Shown: positions 44,903 through 55,500 of the stretch, piece by piece | Position numbering within the stretch: position 1 is the first letter of the stretch | Layout of the letters: each line of letters begins with the position of its first letter | Program-made: the position numbers and the translations under genes | DNA from: Mariniphaga sediminis | GTDB lineage: Bacteria; Bacteroidota; Bacteroidia; Bacteroidales; Prolixibacteraceae | Assembly: GCF_003573545.1 (NCBI RefSeq) | Contig: NZ_QWET01000007.1 | Location: forward strand, 1 to 64,000 | DNA: 64,000 nucleotides | Reading direction: 5' to 3' | The notes under the pieces: generated by a model | Databases searched by the model: none | The model's input: the letters and a program-made list of their open reading frames with translations, nothing else | Told to the model about the DNA's origin: nothing

Positions 44903-46444
44903 TTAGTATCCAGTATTTTGTCCTAACGCTGGGTTTATTTGTGTTTCCCTGTAAGGTATCGGATAAACTAATCTTTGTTCTGTTACATTAAATGAATTTG
45001 CTGGTAGAAAATCATACAAGTTTTTCATCCGTTGGCCATATGCAGACATAACTTCAATCGCTTTCCCCGTCCGAATAAGATCTGTCCAACGATGATTTTC
45101 GAAAGCTAATTCATGGCGCCTTTCATTGAGAACATTATCTAATGTCGCTTCATCCAGATCGGGAAGCCCAGCTCTGTCTCTTACCTCATTTAAGAATGGA
45201 AGTGCTTCATCGTTTTTATTCTGTTGTACTAGATTTTCTGCTAACAACAATAATGCATCTGCATACCGAAAGACCGGCCAGTTCTCACCTGTATTATTAG
45301 GTCTGCTGTAAGGACCGTGTAAATATTTCGAAATAAATGGGTAATACACTTTATCCGGTTCAGGAGTATAATCTCCAACATCTTTTATTGCGAGACAAAT
45401 AACCGGATCAAAGTAGGGATCTCCTCCATTTAATGTCCCCTCAATAATTTTTATTGATGCTGGTAATCTTAAGTCATCTTCTTCATAAGAATCTATAAAT
45501 TCCTGATTGGGAACATTCCAGCCACCAAGTGATGTATTGTTTACATTAATACCTGTTAAAATTCCGGTATTGGGTGTTTTTGGAAACATATAATAAATGA
45601 AATTACTTTGTTGCCCGTCATCTCCCTCTTTGTATTGAATATCAAAAATTGATTCCTTATGGTTTTTGTTTATAGGATCAAAAACGTCCGCATAGTTATC
45701 TAAAAGGTCATAATTCATACCAATAATATCTCTTAGTTCACTTTCGGCTAGTGAATATTCCCTGGATGGTTTAGACATATAAGTCTTGGCCAGTAGCATT
45801 TTTGCTGCTCCTTTTGTAGCCCTTCCGGATTGAGGAAACGAAGTTGCAATAGGAAGATTGGGAATAGCAGCCTCTAAGTCTTTTATTATTTGATTATAAA
45901 CTTCTTCCGTTGTGGATCTTGGTTGGTATGATGTTTCTTCATTTAAAACCTCTTCAAGATATAACGGTACTCCGCCATAATGTGTGGCTAAATCAAAGTA
46001 GTAGAATGCTCTTAAAAATAAAGTTTCTCCTAAAATGCTTTTTTTTGCCTCATCACTAATATCAGCATTTTCAATACGTGATAAAATAGCATTGGTCCTT
46101 GATATTCCCGAATAATTGGTATAATACCGATTATTTACAGCAGTAGTTTGAGATTGATCGGTCCATTGGATAATATCTTCAACCCAATTCGCTGGTCCTC
46201 TATCCGGGGCATAGTAACGGAAGAACGTATTGTCTGACCTCATTTCATCCATATATAATCCAGGATAAACAAGTCCTCGAAGTGGTTCATAGGCCCCAAC
46301 CAAAGCTAAATTGAAATGCGATTCTGTTTTGAAAAATGCAGCATCAGTTAAATTTGTTTCAGGAGATATTTTTAGAAATTCATCACTACATGAGTTTAAT
46401 AAAAGTATTCCTAAAATTAGATAGTATAATATATTCTTTTTCAT
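44903..46444 (-). CDS. susD: SusD-like nutrient-binding lipoprotein
   Basis: The 513-aa outer-membrane lipoprotein (ILGILLLNSC) has the SusD/RagB architecture: N-terminal TPR-like helices (FFKTESHFNLALVGAYEPLRG), the middle part with LRAFYYFDLATHYGGVPLY, and the C-terminal SusD domain ending with NERRHELAFENHRWTDLIRTGKA and RLVYPIPYRETQINPALGQN. It binds glycans at the cell surface and caps the SusC channel encoded 12 nt upstream. The specificity cannot be read from the sequence. It ends in a strong terminator. Confidence 0.96.
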   Translation of the reverse strand: MKKNILYYLILGILLLNSCSDEFLKISPETNLTDAAFFKTESHFNLALVGAYEPLRGLVYPGLYMDEMRSDNTFFRYYAPDRGPANWVEDIIQWTDQSQTTAVNNRYYTNYSGISRTNAILSRIENADISDEAKKSILGETLFLRAFYYFDLATHYGGVPLYLEEVLNEETSYQPRSTTEEVYNQIIKDLEAAIPNLPIATSFPQSGRATKGAAKMLLAKTYMSKPSREYSLAESELRDIIGMNYDLLDNYADVFDPINKNHKESIFDIQYKEGDDGQQSNFIYYMFPKTPNTGILTGINVNNTSLGGWNVPNQEFIDSYEEDDLRLPASIKIIEGTLNGGDPYFDPVICLAIKDVGDYTPEPDKVYYPFISKYLHGPYSRPNNTGENWPVFRYADALLLLAENLVQQNKNDEALPFLNEVRDRAGLPDLDEATLDNVLNERRHELAFENHRWTDLIRTGKAIEVMSAYGQRMKNLYDFLPANSFNVTEQRLVYPIPYRETQINPALGQNTGY

Positions 46445-46456
46445 GATTCTTTTATT

Positions 46457-49400
46457 TTAAAAGTTTATATCTGCTCCTATCGTAAAAGTTCTCGGTACCG
46501 GATAGGGTGCAAAATCTCGCCCTTCACTAAGGCCGTTCAATCCATTTTGGCTGGCTTCCGGATTAGAACCTGGATAATTTGTTAATATAAAAGCGTTCTG
46601 TGAACTGACATATACTCTTGCACTTTTTATAATATTTTCAGATTTTAAAGGGATGGTATAGCCCAATACAATATTTTTTCCGGAGAGATAAGAACCATCA
46701 AAGATGTGTCGTGAATTATTAAAGCGGTGGAGTGGATTGGAATTGGCTCGGGGAAGCTCACCCTTTCCCGGATTCTCAACTGACCTCCATCGATCCAGGG
46801 CATCCGGTGTAACATTGAATACACCATCTATATTTTCTATTGACAACATGTCCCCTTTAAAGACATCTCCTCCTACTCTTCCTAATAAATGAATACTTAA
46901 ATCGAAATTTTTATAGGAAAACTGATTGGTTATCCCAAATATAAAATCAGGATTTGGATCCCCTATAAACGTTTTATCATATGCCGCATCTATCCACCCA
47001 TCCGGGACTCCGTCAGGGCCACTAATATCCTTTAGTCTAACTGAGCCAACATCAGAGCCTCCATAAACCGTAATCCAGGGTCCTTCTGCCAATTCCGCCT
47101 CATTCATGAAAACGCCTTCGTATACATATCCATAAAATTGTCCGATTGGATGCCCCACTTCTGTCCGGTTAAAATCTGAGTTTTCCTGGTAACCTCCAAT
47201 TGGTGTGTCTTCGGTACCTAATTTTTTAACTAAATTACGATCCAGACCAAATGTCAATTGAGTATTCCATTTAAGCTCTCCTACCAAATTTCTTGTTTCC
47301 AGGCTAAATTCATGCCCCCAGAAGTCAAATTCTCCAATATTGGATTGAATATTTGAAAAACCGGATGCCCGTGGAATATCAACAGCATATAATAAACCAT
47401 TGGTTGTTTTCCAGTAATAATCATATACAAAGAAAATACGGTCATTAAAAAGCCCGAGGTCTAACCCAATATCTCCCTGAACTGTTGTTTCCCAAGTTAA
47501 TAAGGAATTGCCCAAATTGGATTTTGTTTTTCCCACTGCAACTGAATTATTGAATACGTAGTTAGCATTTCCAATTGAACTTAAATGAGAATAGTTCCCT
47601 ATGTTGTAGTTTCCGACTTCACCATAACTCGCTCTAACTTTCAGGAAACTAATAGCATCAATATTTTCTTTGACAAAATTTTCCTCGGAAGCGACCCAAC
47701 CGACAGAAACCGATGGAAATACACCGTACTTTTTGTTATCACCAAACCTCGAGGAACCATCACGTCTTATCGCAAAGGAAAATAAATATTTACTTTGATA
47801 ATTATAGTTTAACCTTCCTAAAGCTGATAAAACAGAAAATTCTGACATGGAAACATTACCTAATCTTGAACCACTTGGAGCAGCAGTTACCCATGCAATT
47901 TCATCATCAGGGAATTGAGACCCGGAGATTGAGCTGTATTCACTTCTGACTTTTTGGGCAGTATAGCCTACTAAAAGATCAAAATTGTGTTTTTCATTGA
48001 AAGTCTTTTTATAGTTTAAAGTGTTTTCTATTTGCCAGTTCAATGAGTTCGAAGAACTATAACTACCTGCAGGTGGGTTCGGTGGCGCTACGAACATTTG
48101 CCCTTGGGCAGTAGATGGGCTCCAATACCTGTTTTTATAATTACCTAAATCAGCATCAGCTTTTAACTTGTATGTTAATCCGTCGATAATTTCATACTCA
48201 GCAAAAGCATTTACCAGAATATTCAAACGCTGAGTCGGATTTTCTCTTTCTGTATAAACCCTATACCAGTTAGGATTAGGGAACATACCTGGAGAAGAGA
48301 ATCCAACGGGTAGGGTGCCATCCTCATTTTTATATTCTAATGTGGGGTCCATTATATAAGCAGATGAAACGGTGCTCCAGTATGCAGGAGAAAAACTGAT
48401 ATTATCGGAGTTTCTATATATCGAAGCCAGGTTTAAACCTAAGGTTAAATCATCAGAGATGTTAAAAATGTTATTGGCCCGTGCTGTGATTCTTTCAGCC
48501 ATTCCGTTTATCATTACCCCCTCTTGCTTATTGTAACTTGCGTTAATAGACGATTTAACTTTTGCAGTACCTGTTGAAAGAGATAAGTTGTAGTTTTGTG
48601 TTAAGGCATTTGGATTCAATAAAATATCAAACCAGTCCGTGCCGTCATTAGGTCCATACTGTTCGGGATTTTGATATCTTTCTGGTACCTCCATTCCCTG
48701 GTCGCTATACCATTCGTTTTTGAATTGTGCAAATTGTCTGGCATTCATTACATCTGGTCTTCCTCTTTGAGGGACATTTGAGATTCCGCTATAAACATTT
48801 AGAGTAATTTGAGTCTTTCCTTCTTTAGCCTGTTTTGTGGTAACAAGAATTACTCCGTTGGCTGCCCGGGAACCATAGAGAGATGTAGCAGAAGCATCTT
48901 TTAGAACTGAAATGGATTCAATTTCATCAGGATTTATAGCTTCAAGCCCTGTGCTGGAGGCAAAGCCATCAATTACCACTAAAGGTGAATTTCCCGCATT
49001 AATGGAAGCTTGTCCGCGAATCCTAAATGTCATACCTGTCCCAGGGATACCTTCTGTCTGATAAATTCTTACACCTGGAAGTTTCCCTTGCAGTTTCTCT
49101 CCTAATTGATTCATTGGCATATCCTCCAAATCATCTATCCCTACTGAACTTACAGATCCCGTTAATTCTGCTTTTTTTTGCGTTCCGTAAGCAACAGCTA
49201 CTACCTCTTCAATTCCAATCGACTCCTCCTCCATTTTTACATCGACTCTCGTCTTACTACCCAGAACCACTTCCTGTGTTCGCATTCCCACAAACGAAAA
49301 TACCAGTGTAGCATTGTCAGGAATACCTGCGAGCGAATACTCTCCGTCGGCGTTGGTAACTGTTCCCTGGGTAGTACCTTTCAACACTACAGTAACGCCT

Positions 49401-49858
49401 GGCAGAGGTTGTCCGGATGTATCTGTTACTTTTCCTGAAACGGTTTTCTGCTGCTGATTTTCAGTCCAGAATCCAATGTTGTCCGGGTTTGACGCAACGG
49501 GTTTTAGAAGGATGAGGTGGTCGGAGCGCATAATAAAATCAATACCTTCTTTTTTAAACAAACTGGATAGAATTTGTTCCAGTGTTTGGTCTGTTACCTG
49601 CAAGTCTATTTTTCGTTCCACATTTACCTGCTCTCGCTGGTAAAAAAAACGAAAATCGCTTTGGTCTTCGATGTCGCGCAAAACTTCAACCACCCTTTTA
49701 TTTTTTACATCGAAAGAGAACCGGGTAGACTGCGAGTAAACTGTCGCGGAAACGTGTATAAAACAAGTGGTTAATAGCAATAGAGTTAGTTTCATAATTC
49801 GTAACAGTTTTCGGTTTTTCCCAAAACTTGGGAAATTTACAATCTCAAATTTTTTCAT
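46457..49858 (-). CDS. susC: SusC-like TonB-dependent transporter with STN domain
   Basis: The 1133-aa outer-membrane protein has an extended N-terminus with a signal sequence (about 22-43), an STN signalling domain (about 45-115, KRVVEVLRDIEDQSDFRFFY), a carboxypeptidase-regulatory-like domain (about 138-215, GKVTDTSGQPLPGVTVVLKG), a plug (GVRIYQTEGIPGTGMTFRIRGQ) and a 22-strand barrel. The STN domain tells that it can signal across the envelope to the FecR-like anti-sigma factor encoded next. It imports oligosaccharides together with SusD. Substrate unknown. Confidence 0.96.
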   Translation of the reverse strand: MKKFEIVNFPSFGKNRKLLRIMKLTLLLLTTCFIHVSATVYSQSTRFSFDVKNKRVVEVLRDIEDQSDFRFFYQREQVNVERKIDLQVTDQTLEQILSSLFKKEGIDFIMRSDHLILLKPVASNPDNIGFWTENQQQKTVSGKVTDTSGQPLPGVTVVLKGTTQGTVTNADGEYSLAGIPDNATLVFSFVGMRTQEVVLGSKTRVDVKMEEESIGIEEVVAVAYGTQKKAELTGSVSSVGIDDLEDMPMNQLGEKLQGKLPGVRIYQTEGIPGTGMTFRIRGQASINAGNSPLVVIDGFASSTGLEAINPDEIESISVLKDASATSLYGSRAANGVILVTTKQAKEGKTQITLNVYSGISNVPQRGRPDVMNARQFAQFKNEWYSDQGMEVPERYQNPEQYGPNDGTDWFDILLNPNALTQNYNLSLSTGTAKVKSSINASYNKQEGVMINGMAERITARANNIFNISDDLTLGLNLASIYRNSDNISFSPAYWSTVSSAYIMDPTLEYKNEDGTLPVGFSSPGMFPNPNWYRVYTERENPTQRLNILVNAFAEYEIIDGLTYKLKADADLGNYKNRYWSPSTAQGQMFVAPPNPPAGSYSSSNSLNWQIENTLNYKKTFNEKHNFDLLVGYTAQKVRSEYSSISGSQFPDDEIAWVTAAPSGSRLGNVSMSEFSVLSALGRLNYNYQSKYLFSFAIRRDGSSRFGDNKKYGVFPSVSVGWVASEENFVKENIDAISFLKVRASYGEVGNYNIGNYSHLSSIGNANYVFNNSVAVGKTKSNLGNSLLTWETTVQGDIGLDLGLFNDRIFFVYDYYWKTTNGLLYAVDIPRASGFSNIQSNIGEFDFWGHEFSLETRNLVGELKWNTQLTFGLDRNLVKKLGTEDTPIGGYQENSDFNRTEVGHPIGQFYGYVYEGVFMNEAELAEGPWITVYGGSDVGSVRLKDISGPDGVPDGWIDAAYDKTFIGDPNPDFIFGITNQFSYKNFDLSIHLLGRVGGDVFKGDMLSIENIDGVFNVTPDALDRWRSVENPGKGELPRANSNPLHRFNNSRHIFDGSYLSGKNIVLGYTIPLKSENIIKSARVYVSSQNAFILTNYPGSNPEASQNGLNGLSEGRDFAPYPVPRTFTIGADINF

Positions 49859-49888
49859 ACTTTTGTGAAATTAAGTGTTAGTAATTAT

Positions 49889-49950
49889 GGTGCGACGGCC
49901 ATCGCACCGTTATAAAAACGCATTCCGGCAGGTGTAACCGCATCTGCCGG
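49889..49950 (-). promoter_or_regulatory. Two hairpins between fecR and susC
   Basis: GGTGCGA/TCGCACC (49889-49908) and CCGGCAG/CTGCCGG (49925-49950) are two strong adjacent stems in the 139-bp gap. On the minus strand the first one met is followed 5 nt later by TTTTT, so it may end fecR transcription; the second could shape the susC leader. Confidence 0.55.
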
Positions 49951-49997
49951 TTTTATGTTGGTTAATAGTTTAGTTCACTTCATTGGCAATTCCTCCA

Positions 49998-51029
49998 TTA
50001 TCTTTTTTGAATGATTACTGTTTGTCCTTCAATTTTATACCTGATGGGCAGGGTTTCTGCAATCAGGTCAAGTACTTCAAGAATGGATTCATCGGTAATG
50101 GTAGAGTCGTAATGATAATTTAATACCACATTGTCAGCCACTTCTATATCCACACCGTACTTGCGTTCAAGGAGTACAAACAACTCTTTCAGATTCATGT
50201 TGATGAAGATGAGTTTATTATCTTTCCACGCCGTGAACATTTTAGGGATTACCGTTTGAACTGTAATGCCTTCATTTGGTCTGTAAGCTAACTGCTCTCC
50301 CGGTTGGAGTGTCTGGGGTTTATCTGTTGTTCCGTTGGCAAAGGAAGTAATTTGGACACTTCCTTTTTCAAGGGTTGTAGTCACTTCATTATCTTTGGGG
50401 TAGGCTTTTACATTAAATTGAGTGCCAAGTACTTTTACATCGTACAAAGGAGTGTGTACCACAAAGGGTTTCTTTTCATTTCGGGTTACATCAAACCATG
50501 CTTCGCCCGAAAGAAATACTGTGCGTTGTTTTTGTATTCCCGAAAGTAGGAAAGTGCCTTGTGTTTCTGTGTATTTTAATTCCGAGCCTGCATTAAGAAA
50601 AACAATCGTACTGTCAGGCAGTATCATTTGTGAAATAGACCCCTTGGGGGCGATGGCTGTGTAATATATTGGCTCCGACTTTTGAAGGTTATGTATCAGC
50701 AACCCGATAACCAGCCCCAAAATCAGGATTGCGGCTACCTTCAGGAAGTTCACTGTCCATTTCCCTGAAGAACTTCTGGGGTTGTTTGTTGCTCCTAAAT
50801 GAATGCGGTGGTGTATTTTATCCAGGATCATTTCAGGATTTGAAAGGGGGGGAAGTTCTTTTATTTTACTTTCTTCCTCTTTCTCCCAGTATCTGAAAAG
50901 CACAGGACGGATTCCCAGGTTGCGGTTAGGATCAGCAAACAATTCCATCGCTTTCTCCAGTTCCTTACGATTACTTTCTCCCCTGACGTACTTTTCTACA
51001 ATTTCTTTAATGTTGTTACTTTTTTGCAT
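49998..51029 (-). CDS. FecR-like anti-sigma factor
   Basis: The 343-aa protein has a cytoplasmic N-terminal anti-sigma part (residues 1-88), one membrane helix (about 93-111, VAAILILGLVIGLLIHN), a periplasmic FecR domain (about 130-235, SQMILPDSTIVFLNAGSELKY and EAWFDVTRN) and a C-terminal STN-binding DUF4974 domain (MNLKELFVLLERKYGVDIEV). It should hold the sigma factor until the STN domain of the SusC protein signals substrate. It lies between the sigma and susC genes, the usual order for this system. Confidence 0.94.
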   Translation of the reverse strand: MQKSNNIKEIVEKYVRGESNRKELEKAMELFADPNRNLGIRPVLFRYWEKEEESKIKELPPLSNPEMILDKIHHRIHLGATNNPRSSSGKWTVNFLKVAAILILGLVIGLLIHNLQKSEPIYYTAIAPKGSISQMILPDSTIVFLNAGSELKYTETQGTFLLSGIQKQRTVFLSGEAWFDVTRNEKKPFVVHTPLYDVKVLGTQFNVKAYPKDNEVTTTLEKGSVQITSFANGTTDKPQTLQPGEQLAYRPNEGITVQTVIPKMFTAWKDNKLIFINMNLKELFVLLERKYGVDIEVADNVVLNYHYDSTITDESILEVLDLIAETLPIRYKIEGQTVIIQKR

Positions 51030-51062
51030 CCCTCTTTTTTCGCTTTGCCTGCAAGTTATCCA

Positions 51063-51091
51063 AAAATCCCCTTTTATTAAAAGGGGATTTT
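51063..51091 (-). terminator. Intrinsic terminator/attenuator between sigma and fecR
   Basis: AAAATCCCCTTTT (51063-51075) pairs perfectly with AAAAGGGGATTTT (51079-51091) around a 3-nt loop. It lies 114 bp after the sigma gene and 34 bp before the fecR start, so it can stop sigma transcription and uncouple or attenuate fecR. Confidence 0.82.
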
Positions 51092-51204
51092 ATATCAAAC
51101 CGAACTAAACTAACCTATGAAAAATCAGAATTTTTATTCTGTTTAGAGGTAATACGAAAAAATGGGATTCTTCCCCCAAAAGAAAATTGATTTTTTTATT
51201 TTAA

Positions 51205-51792
51205 TTATCCGAAAAGGGATAAAAAAAGTAAAACCGCCAGAATATCTTCTCCCAAATGGGTCTTAATATGTTTGAGTGCCAGGTTAATCTGATTTTCCAC
51301 TGTTTTGGTTTTAATTCCCAATTGTTCTGCTATCTCTTTGTGAGTCAGTCCTTTTTCACGACTTAACCGATAGATTTGTTTTCGTTTCTCGGGAAGTTCT
51401 GCCACTGCTTTTGAAATTTCTGTCTCTAAAGTATTGTAATCGATTTTGTTTTCCTGGAGAATAGCATGTTCCTCAAAGTGCTTTTCAAGAGATTTTCGGA
51501 ATTCGCGATCTTTTAACCGGAAACGCAACTGGTCTATTATCAGGTGATACGAGATAGAAAAGAGGAAGGCTTTAAATGATTTAGACGAATCTATTTTACT
51601 CCGGTTTTCCCAGATTTTATAAAAAGCTTCCTGGATAATCTCCCTGGAGTCTTCTTCATTTTTTAATAAAGAAAAAGAGAAACGGTAAAGTTTGTCGCTG
51701 TACCTATAAAACAAACGGTCGAATGCTTCGGCTTCGTTGTTTTTTAGTCTTTCAACAAGAGTTTTTTCGTTTATGCCAGGTATATCAGCCAT
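51205..51792 (-). CDS. ECF sigma factor, FecI-like
   Basis: The 195-aa protein has sigma region 2 (EAFDRLFYRYSDKLYRFSFSLLKN, EIIQEAFYKIWENR, about 20-75) and region 4 (about 125-180, ELPEKRKQIYRLSREKGLTHKEIAEQLGIKTKTVENQIN). It is followed by the FecR and SusC genes and so is the likely partner of that anti-sigma factor. It should direct RNA polymerase to the susCD promoter. A terminator-like hairpin lies between it and fecR. Confidence 0.94.
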   Translation of the reverse strand: MADIPGINEKTLVERLKNNEAEAFDRLFYRYSDKLYRFSFSLLKNEEDSREIIQEAFYKIWENRSKIDSSKSFKAFLFSISYHLIIDQLRFRLKDREFRKSLEKHFEEHAILQENKIDYNTLETEISKAVAELPEKRKQIYRLSREKGLTHKEIAEQLGIKTKTVENQINLALKHIKTHLGEDILAVLLFLSLFG

Positions 51793-51845
51793 CCAATCCT
51801 GAAATTTCGGCTAATTTATAAAATAATAGGCACACAATATGAAAT

Positions 51846-52430
51846 TTATTTGTTGACAGAAAAAATTCCAAGGAAGAATAAAAAAAGTTTTGAATCGTCA
51901 AGTACTTCTTTCAGCGCTTTCAACGCACGGGAGACCTGCTTTCTGGCGGAATCGTAACGTAGCTTCATAATTTCGCAAATCTGTTCGTAATCAAAACTGC
52001 AGGTGTATTTGTAATACAGAATTTCACGTTGTTTGGGGCTGAGCGCCGCCAGGGCTTTTTTTACGGCCTGTTCGCGCTGGTTAAGTTCTTCTTTATTTAT
52101 CAGTTCATGTTCAAAAGAATAGACAATCTCTGCCGTTATTTCCTTGTCGTCTGTATATTCCAGGGGAACTTTTTGGTTTATGGTTTTGGCAAGCTTACGG
52201 CGGAAGGAGGCCATCAGATAAAAACGGATGTTGTCTGTCTCTCCCAGGTTTTTGCGGGTGCGAATGAGGTCGAAGAACAGATCCTGAATGGTGTCCTTAA
52301 TCAATTCATCGTCCTGCGAAAATTTTTTGCCATAACGAAATAACATTTGAATATGACGGAAATAAATATGGGAAAGGGCGTAATTTTCACCCTTGATGAA
52401 GTCGTTCCATATTTGTTTATCTGATTTCAT
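51846..52430 (-). CDS. Second ECF-type sigma factor
   Basis: The product is 194 aa from MKSDKQIWND. Region 2 is in SHIYFRHIQMLFRYGKKFSQDDELIKDTIQDLFFDLIRTRKN and region 4 in LAALSPKQREILYYKYTCSFDYEQICEIMKLRYDSARKQVSRAL. No separate anti-sigma gene accompanies it; it lies 53 nt upstream of the FecI-like gene, on the same strand. The two may share one anti-sigma factor, or this one may control another SusC/D set. The frame extends to 52487 with a hydrophobic non-sigma N-terminus, which is rejected. Confidence 0.85.
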   Translation of the reverse strand: MKSDKQIWNDFIKGENYALSHIYFRHIQMLFRYGKKFSQDDELIKDTIQDLFFDLIRTRKNLGETDNIRFYLMASFRRKLAKTINQKVPLEYTDDKEITAEIVYSFEHELINKEELNQREQAVKKALAALSPKQREILYYKYTCSFDYEQICEIMKLRYDSARKQVSRALKALKEVLDDSKLFLFFLGIFSVNK

Positions 52431-52505
52431 TAGATTTAGCAAGATCCAAAAATAAATGAAAATAGGTGAAAACAAAATAAAGAACACACCCTTTTATGTT
52501 AATAT

Positions 52506-55500
52506 TTATTCTTCCTGCAATTCGTTTACCAGTGTCTTTTTGCGTAGGGAGAACCAACTCAGGCCGGCAATCCAGAGAATACCGTTCCCCAGAATAAGGG
52601 CAATAACCAGTGCAACCGTTTCGGGCGAAGCATCGGAGTGTGTAGAAAGGAATGCAGGCAAGGTTGCTATAACAGCGGCTACACAACCAATTAACACCCC
52701 GGATAACAGGAGTACAAGATATTCGCTGAACAGCAGAATAAAAAGCTGCCGGGTTTTAAAACCAATGGCCTGCATGATCGCGAGTTCGCGCCTGCGCTCC
52801 AGGATAGTGCGGGCCAGTATTACAGCCAGTCCAACAGTGCCAAGAATCATTCCCAGCGCTCCCAGCGCAAGGAAAATACTCAGGTAAGTATTTGTAACCG
52901 AATAAAATTCTACCAGTCGCCGGGCAGTCGGTTCCATCTCCCAGCCATAATCGCGGAAAAGTGTTTGTAATTCGTCGCCAATTTGTGGACTCTTTTCAGC
53001 TTCCCCGTCTATCAGAAAAATATGGGACCCGCTGTTACCCGGAAAGTGTTGAAGAAAATGTTCGTTTGAAATAATAATGTATCCCTGAAAAACAGAAGGC
53101 GTTGTTCCTGCAATGAGTTTTAACCGCAGGGTATCACCCTGTTCATTCTGGTAAAGAAGTTCGTCTCCTACATTTTTGCCTAGGCCCCACTGTATAACAG
53201 TTTGGTCGGCAATAGCCGGAACAGAGCCGTCGTCAAACTTTGTATCCAATGCTCTCCATGGTTCCCTGTCTCCTAATTCGGCGATGCGGGTGGCAAATGA
53301 AAACCGGCCGCTTAGTGTTTCAGGATCTACACCCAGGATGGCTGGTTGTTTTATACGGTTCAGATTGAGGCAGCTGGCATCGTCACCCTCAACCTTGCGG
53401 AACTGTACTGCTGTAAAATTTTCAGATATTCCTTCTTCGGCACGTTTCCCTTCATCATTTAAATTGTAAAGAACAGGCATCGTTGTTTCGGCAAAATAAA
53501 GGAACCCTCCGGTACCGCTTGATTTATCTTCGGCGTTGGCAAACAAATCGAGTTTATTCGAACCGGTGGAAACCACAATAAATGTTCCCAGCGCAAAAAG
53601 AATAACCACAGTGAGTGACCGTCCGGTGTTGCGGGGCAGGTTCAGCCAAACCAATTTATGCCACTTAAGCTGCCTCGGCTTTTGAGGACCGATGCGGGCC
53701 AGTACTTTCCGGAAAGCCAGCAACAATCCCAGTAACAGCAATCCTCCCGACAAGAAGAACAACCCGGTATTCAGTTCGTTGGAAACCATTATCTGGAAAA
53801 GAAAAATAATGAGGGAACCCCCCAGGCTAAAGTACATCAATCCATTCAGTAAAAAGTATCCCTGTTTTTTGAGTAACCGCTTTGTTCGCTTTTGCAATGG
53901 AGCCGTTTGTTGTTTTTGATAGCGCCGTAAGGAGATAAAAATGGCCCCCAGCGAAACCACCAGGCTAATTCCCATCCCAGCAACCAGTGTGGCAGGATAA
54001 ATCCGGATCAGAAGTATATTGGTCCTTACAATTTCAAACCACAGCGTATTCAAAATACGGAAAACGGCGGAAGTGTAAAAAACCGATAACGCCAGTCCGA
54101 TCAGCGTACCTGCCAGCGAAATGACAAGTCCTTCCAGCAAAAAGAAACTACGTACCTGTTTCGTCTTAAATCCGAGCGAATCAAGTATCCCAACTTCGGC
54201 CGACCGGGTTTCTAAGTTTAACCGAAAAAGTAAGGCGGTTAAAACAATGGCAGCAACCAGGATAAAAAAGCTGAGTCCGAGGAACAACCCGCTGAAATCG
54301 GTCCCGTTGCGGGCAGCCTGGATCCCTTGCTCGCGAACCGGCTCCACCAGTATCCCCAAATCAGCTGGGTGAATTTCCTGAGAAAAAGCCTCCCGGAACT
54401 TTGATGCATCATACTGTTCCACAGGGAAACGTACGGCCGTGTAAATTCCAAACCGGTTTTTCCATAATTTACTCGCTTCTGTAAGCGAAATGTACGCTTT
54501 GGGCGCTCCTTTCCATTGATTCCAGTAAGCTTCGTCCTTTTCGCGAATAGCATCCATGTTTATGGGGACCCCGGCTTCCCACTCCCGGCAGTGCCCTGCA
54601 TTTGAAAGTCCCGGTAAATAAGGCATGCGTGTGGGGTCAGCCCACTGACTGGACATCGGCACTATCGCCTTTAATACAAATTTGGCCTTCTTATTTATTA
54701 GTTTACGCAGCGGCCCTATTTCAAAATATTTTAGCCGAATGGTATCTCCGGGAGTTGTCTTCAAATCGTCGGCAGCCCATTGGTTTAGAATTATTTCATT
54801 ATCTGCCAGTTGTTTTCCGGAAAGAGACGAAACAAACGAGTAGGGGATTGAATGGGATTGAAGGAGATTAGCAGTGGATTTATTTTCCTGGGTTTTTTCA
54901 ATTTCATTTACAAAATAGGTAATCACCGGGTTCGCCCCCGGAAGCTGTTTCAGTGTTTGCGCCACTTTCGGCTCCATAAAAACACGGTGGGTTGAGATTT
55001 CCATTTCCCCCGTAGCTTCAATTCTTTTTACAGCGAGACCCGCGTCGGCAGGCATAAGCGATTGGTCAACAATTTTTTGTATTTCATTTGTTTCCAGGCT
55101 GGAAGAAACAAGGATGTTGTTTGCTTTCCCGCTGAAATCCATCATTTCATTCAGCCGTTCCATGGAAAGGAAAATATTATAGGGGGCTGACTGCGAATTT
55201 TTCAAACTGAAACGGCCGAGCTCTTCACGTGTCAGTATTTTTTTGATAGTTGCCCGTAACGAAATGCTGCTTTCATCATCAGAAACAAAAGGTGCATTCA
55301 GGGGGATCAGGCTTGCTTTTTTTACCCGTACCAGCAAATTGTCGCCTTGTCCCACCTGTAGCCTTTCAGCCAGGTTTCGGCTGATGGCTATTTCGTTGTT
55401 TTTTAAATGACTGAATAGTGTGTCGTTTGCAATTTTGCTGAAATTTTTGTCAACTCCTGCCACCTGCACCCGGTTGGCACGGCGTTCTCCGCCTCCTGAA

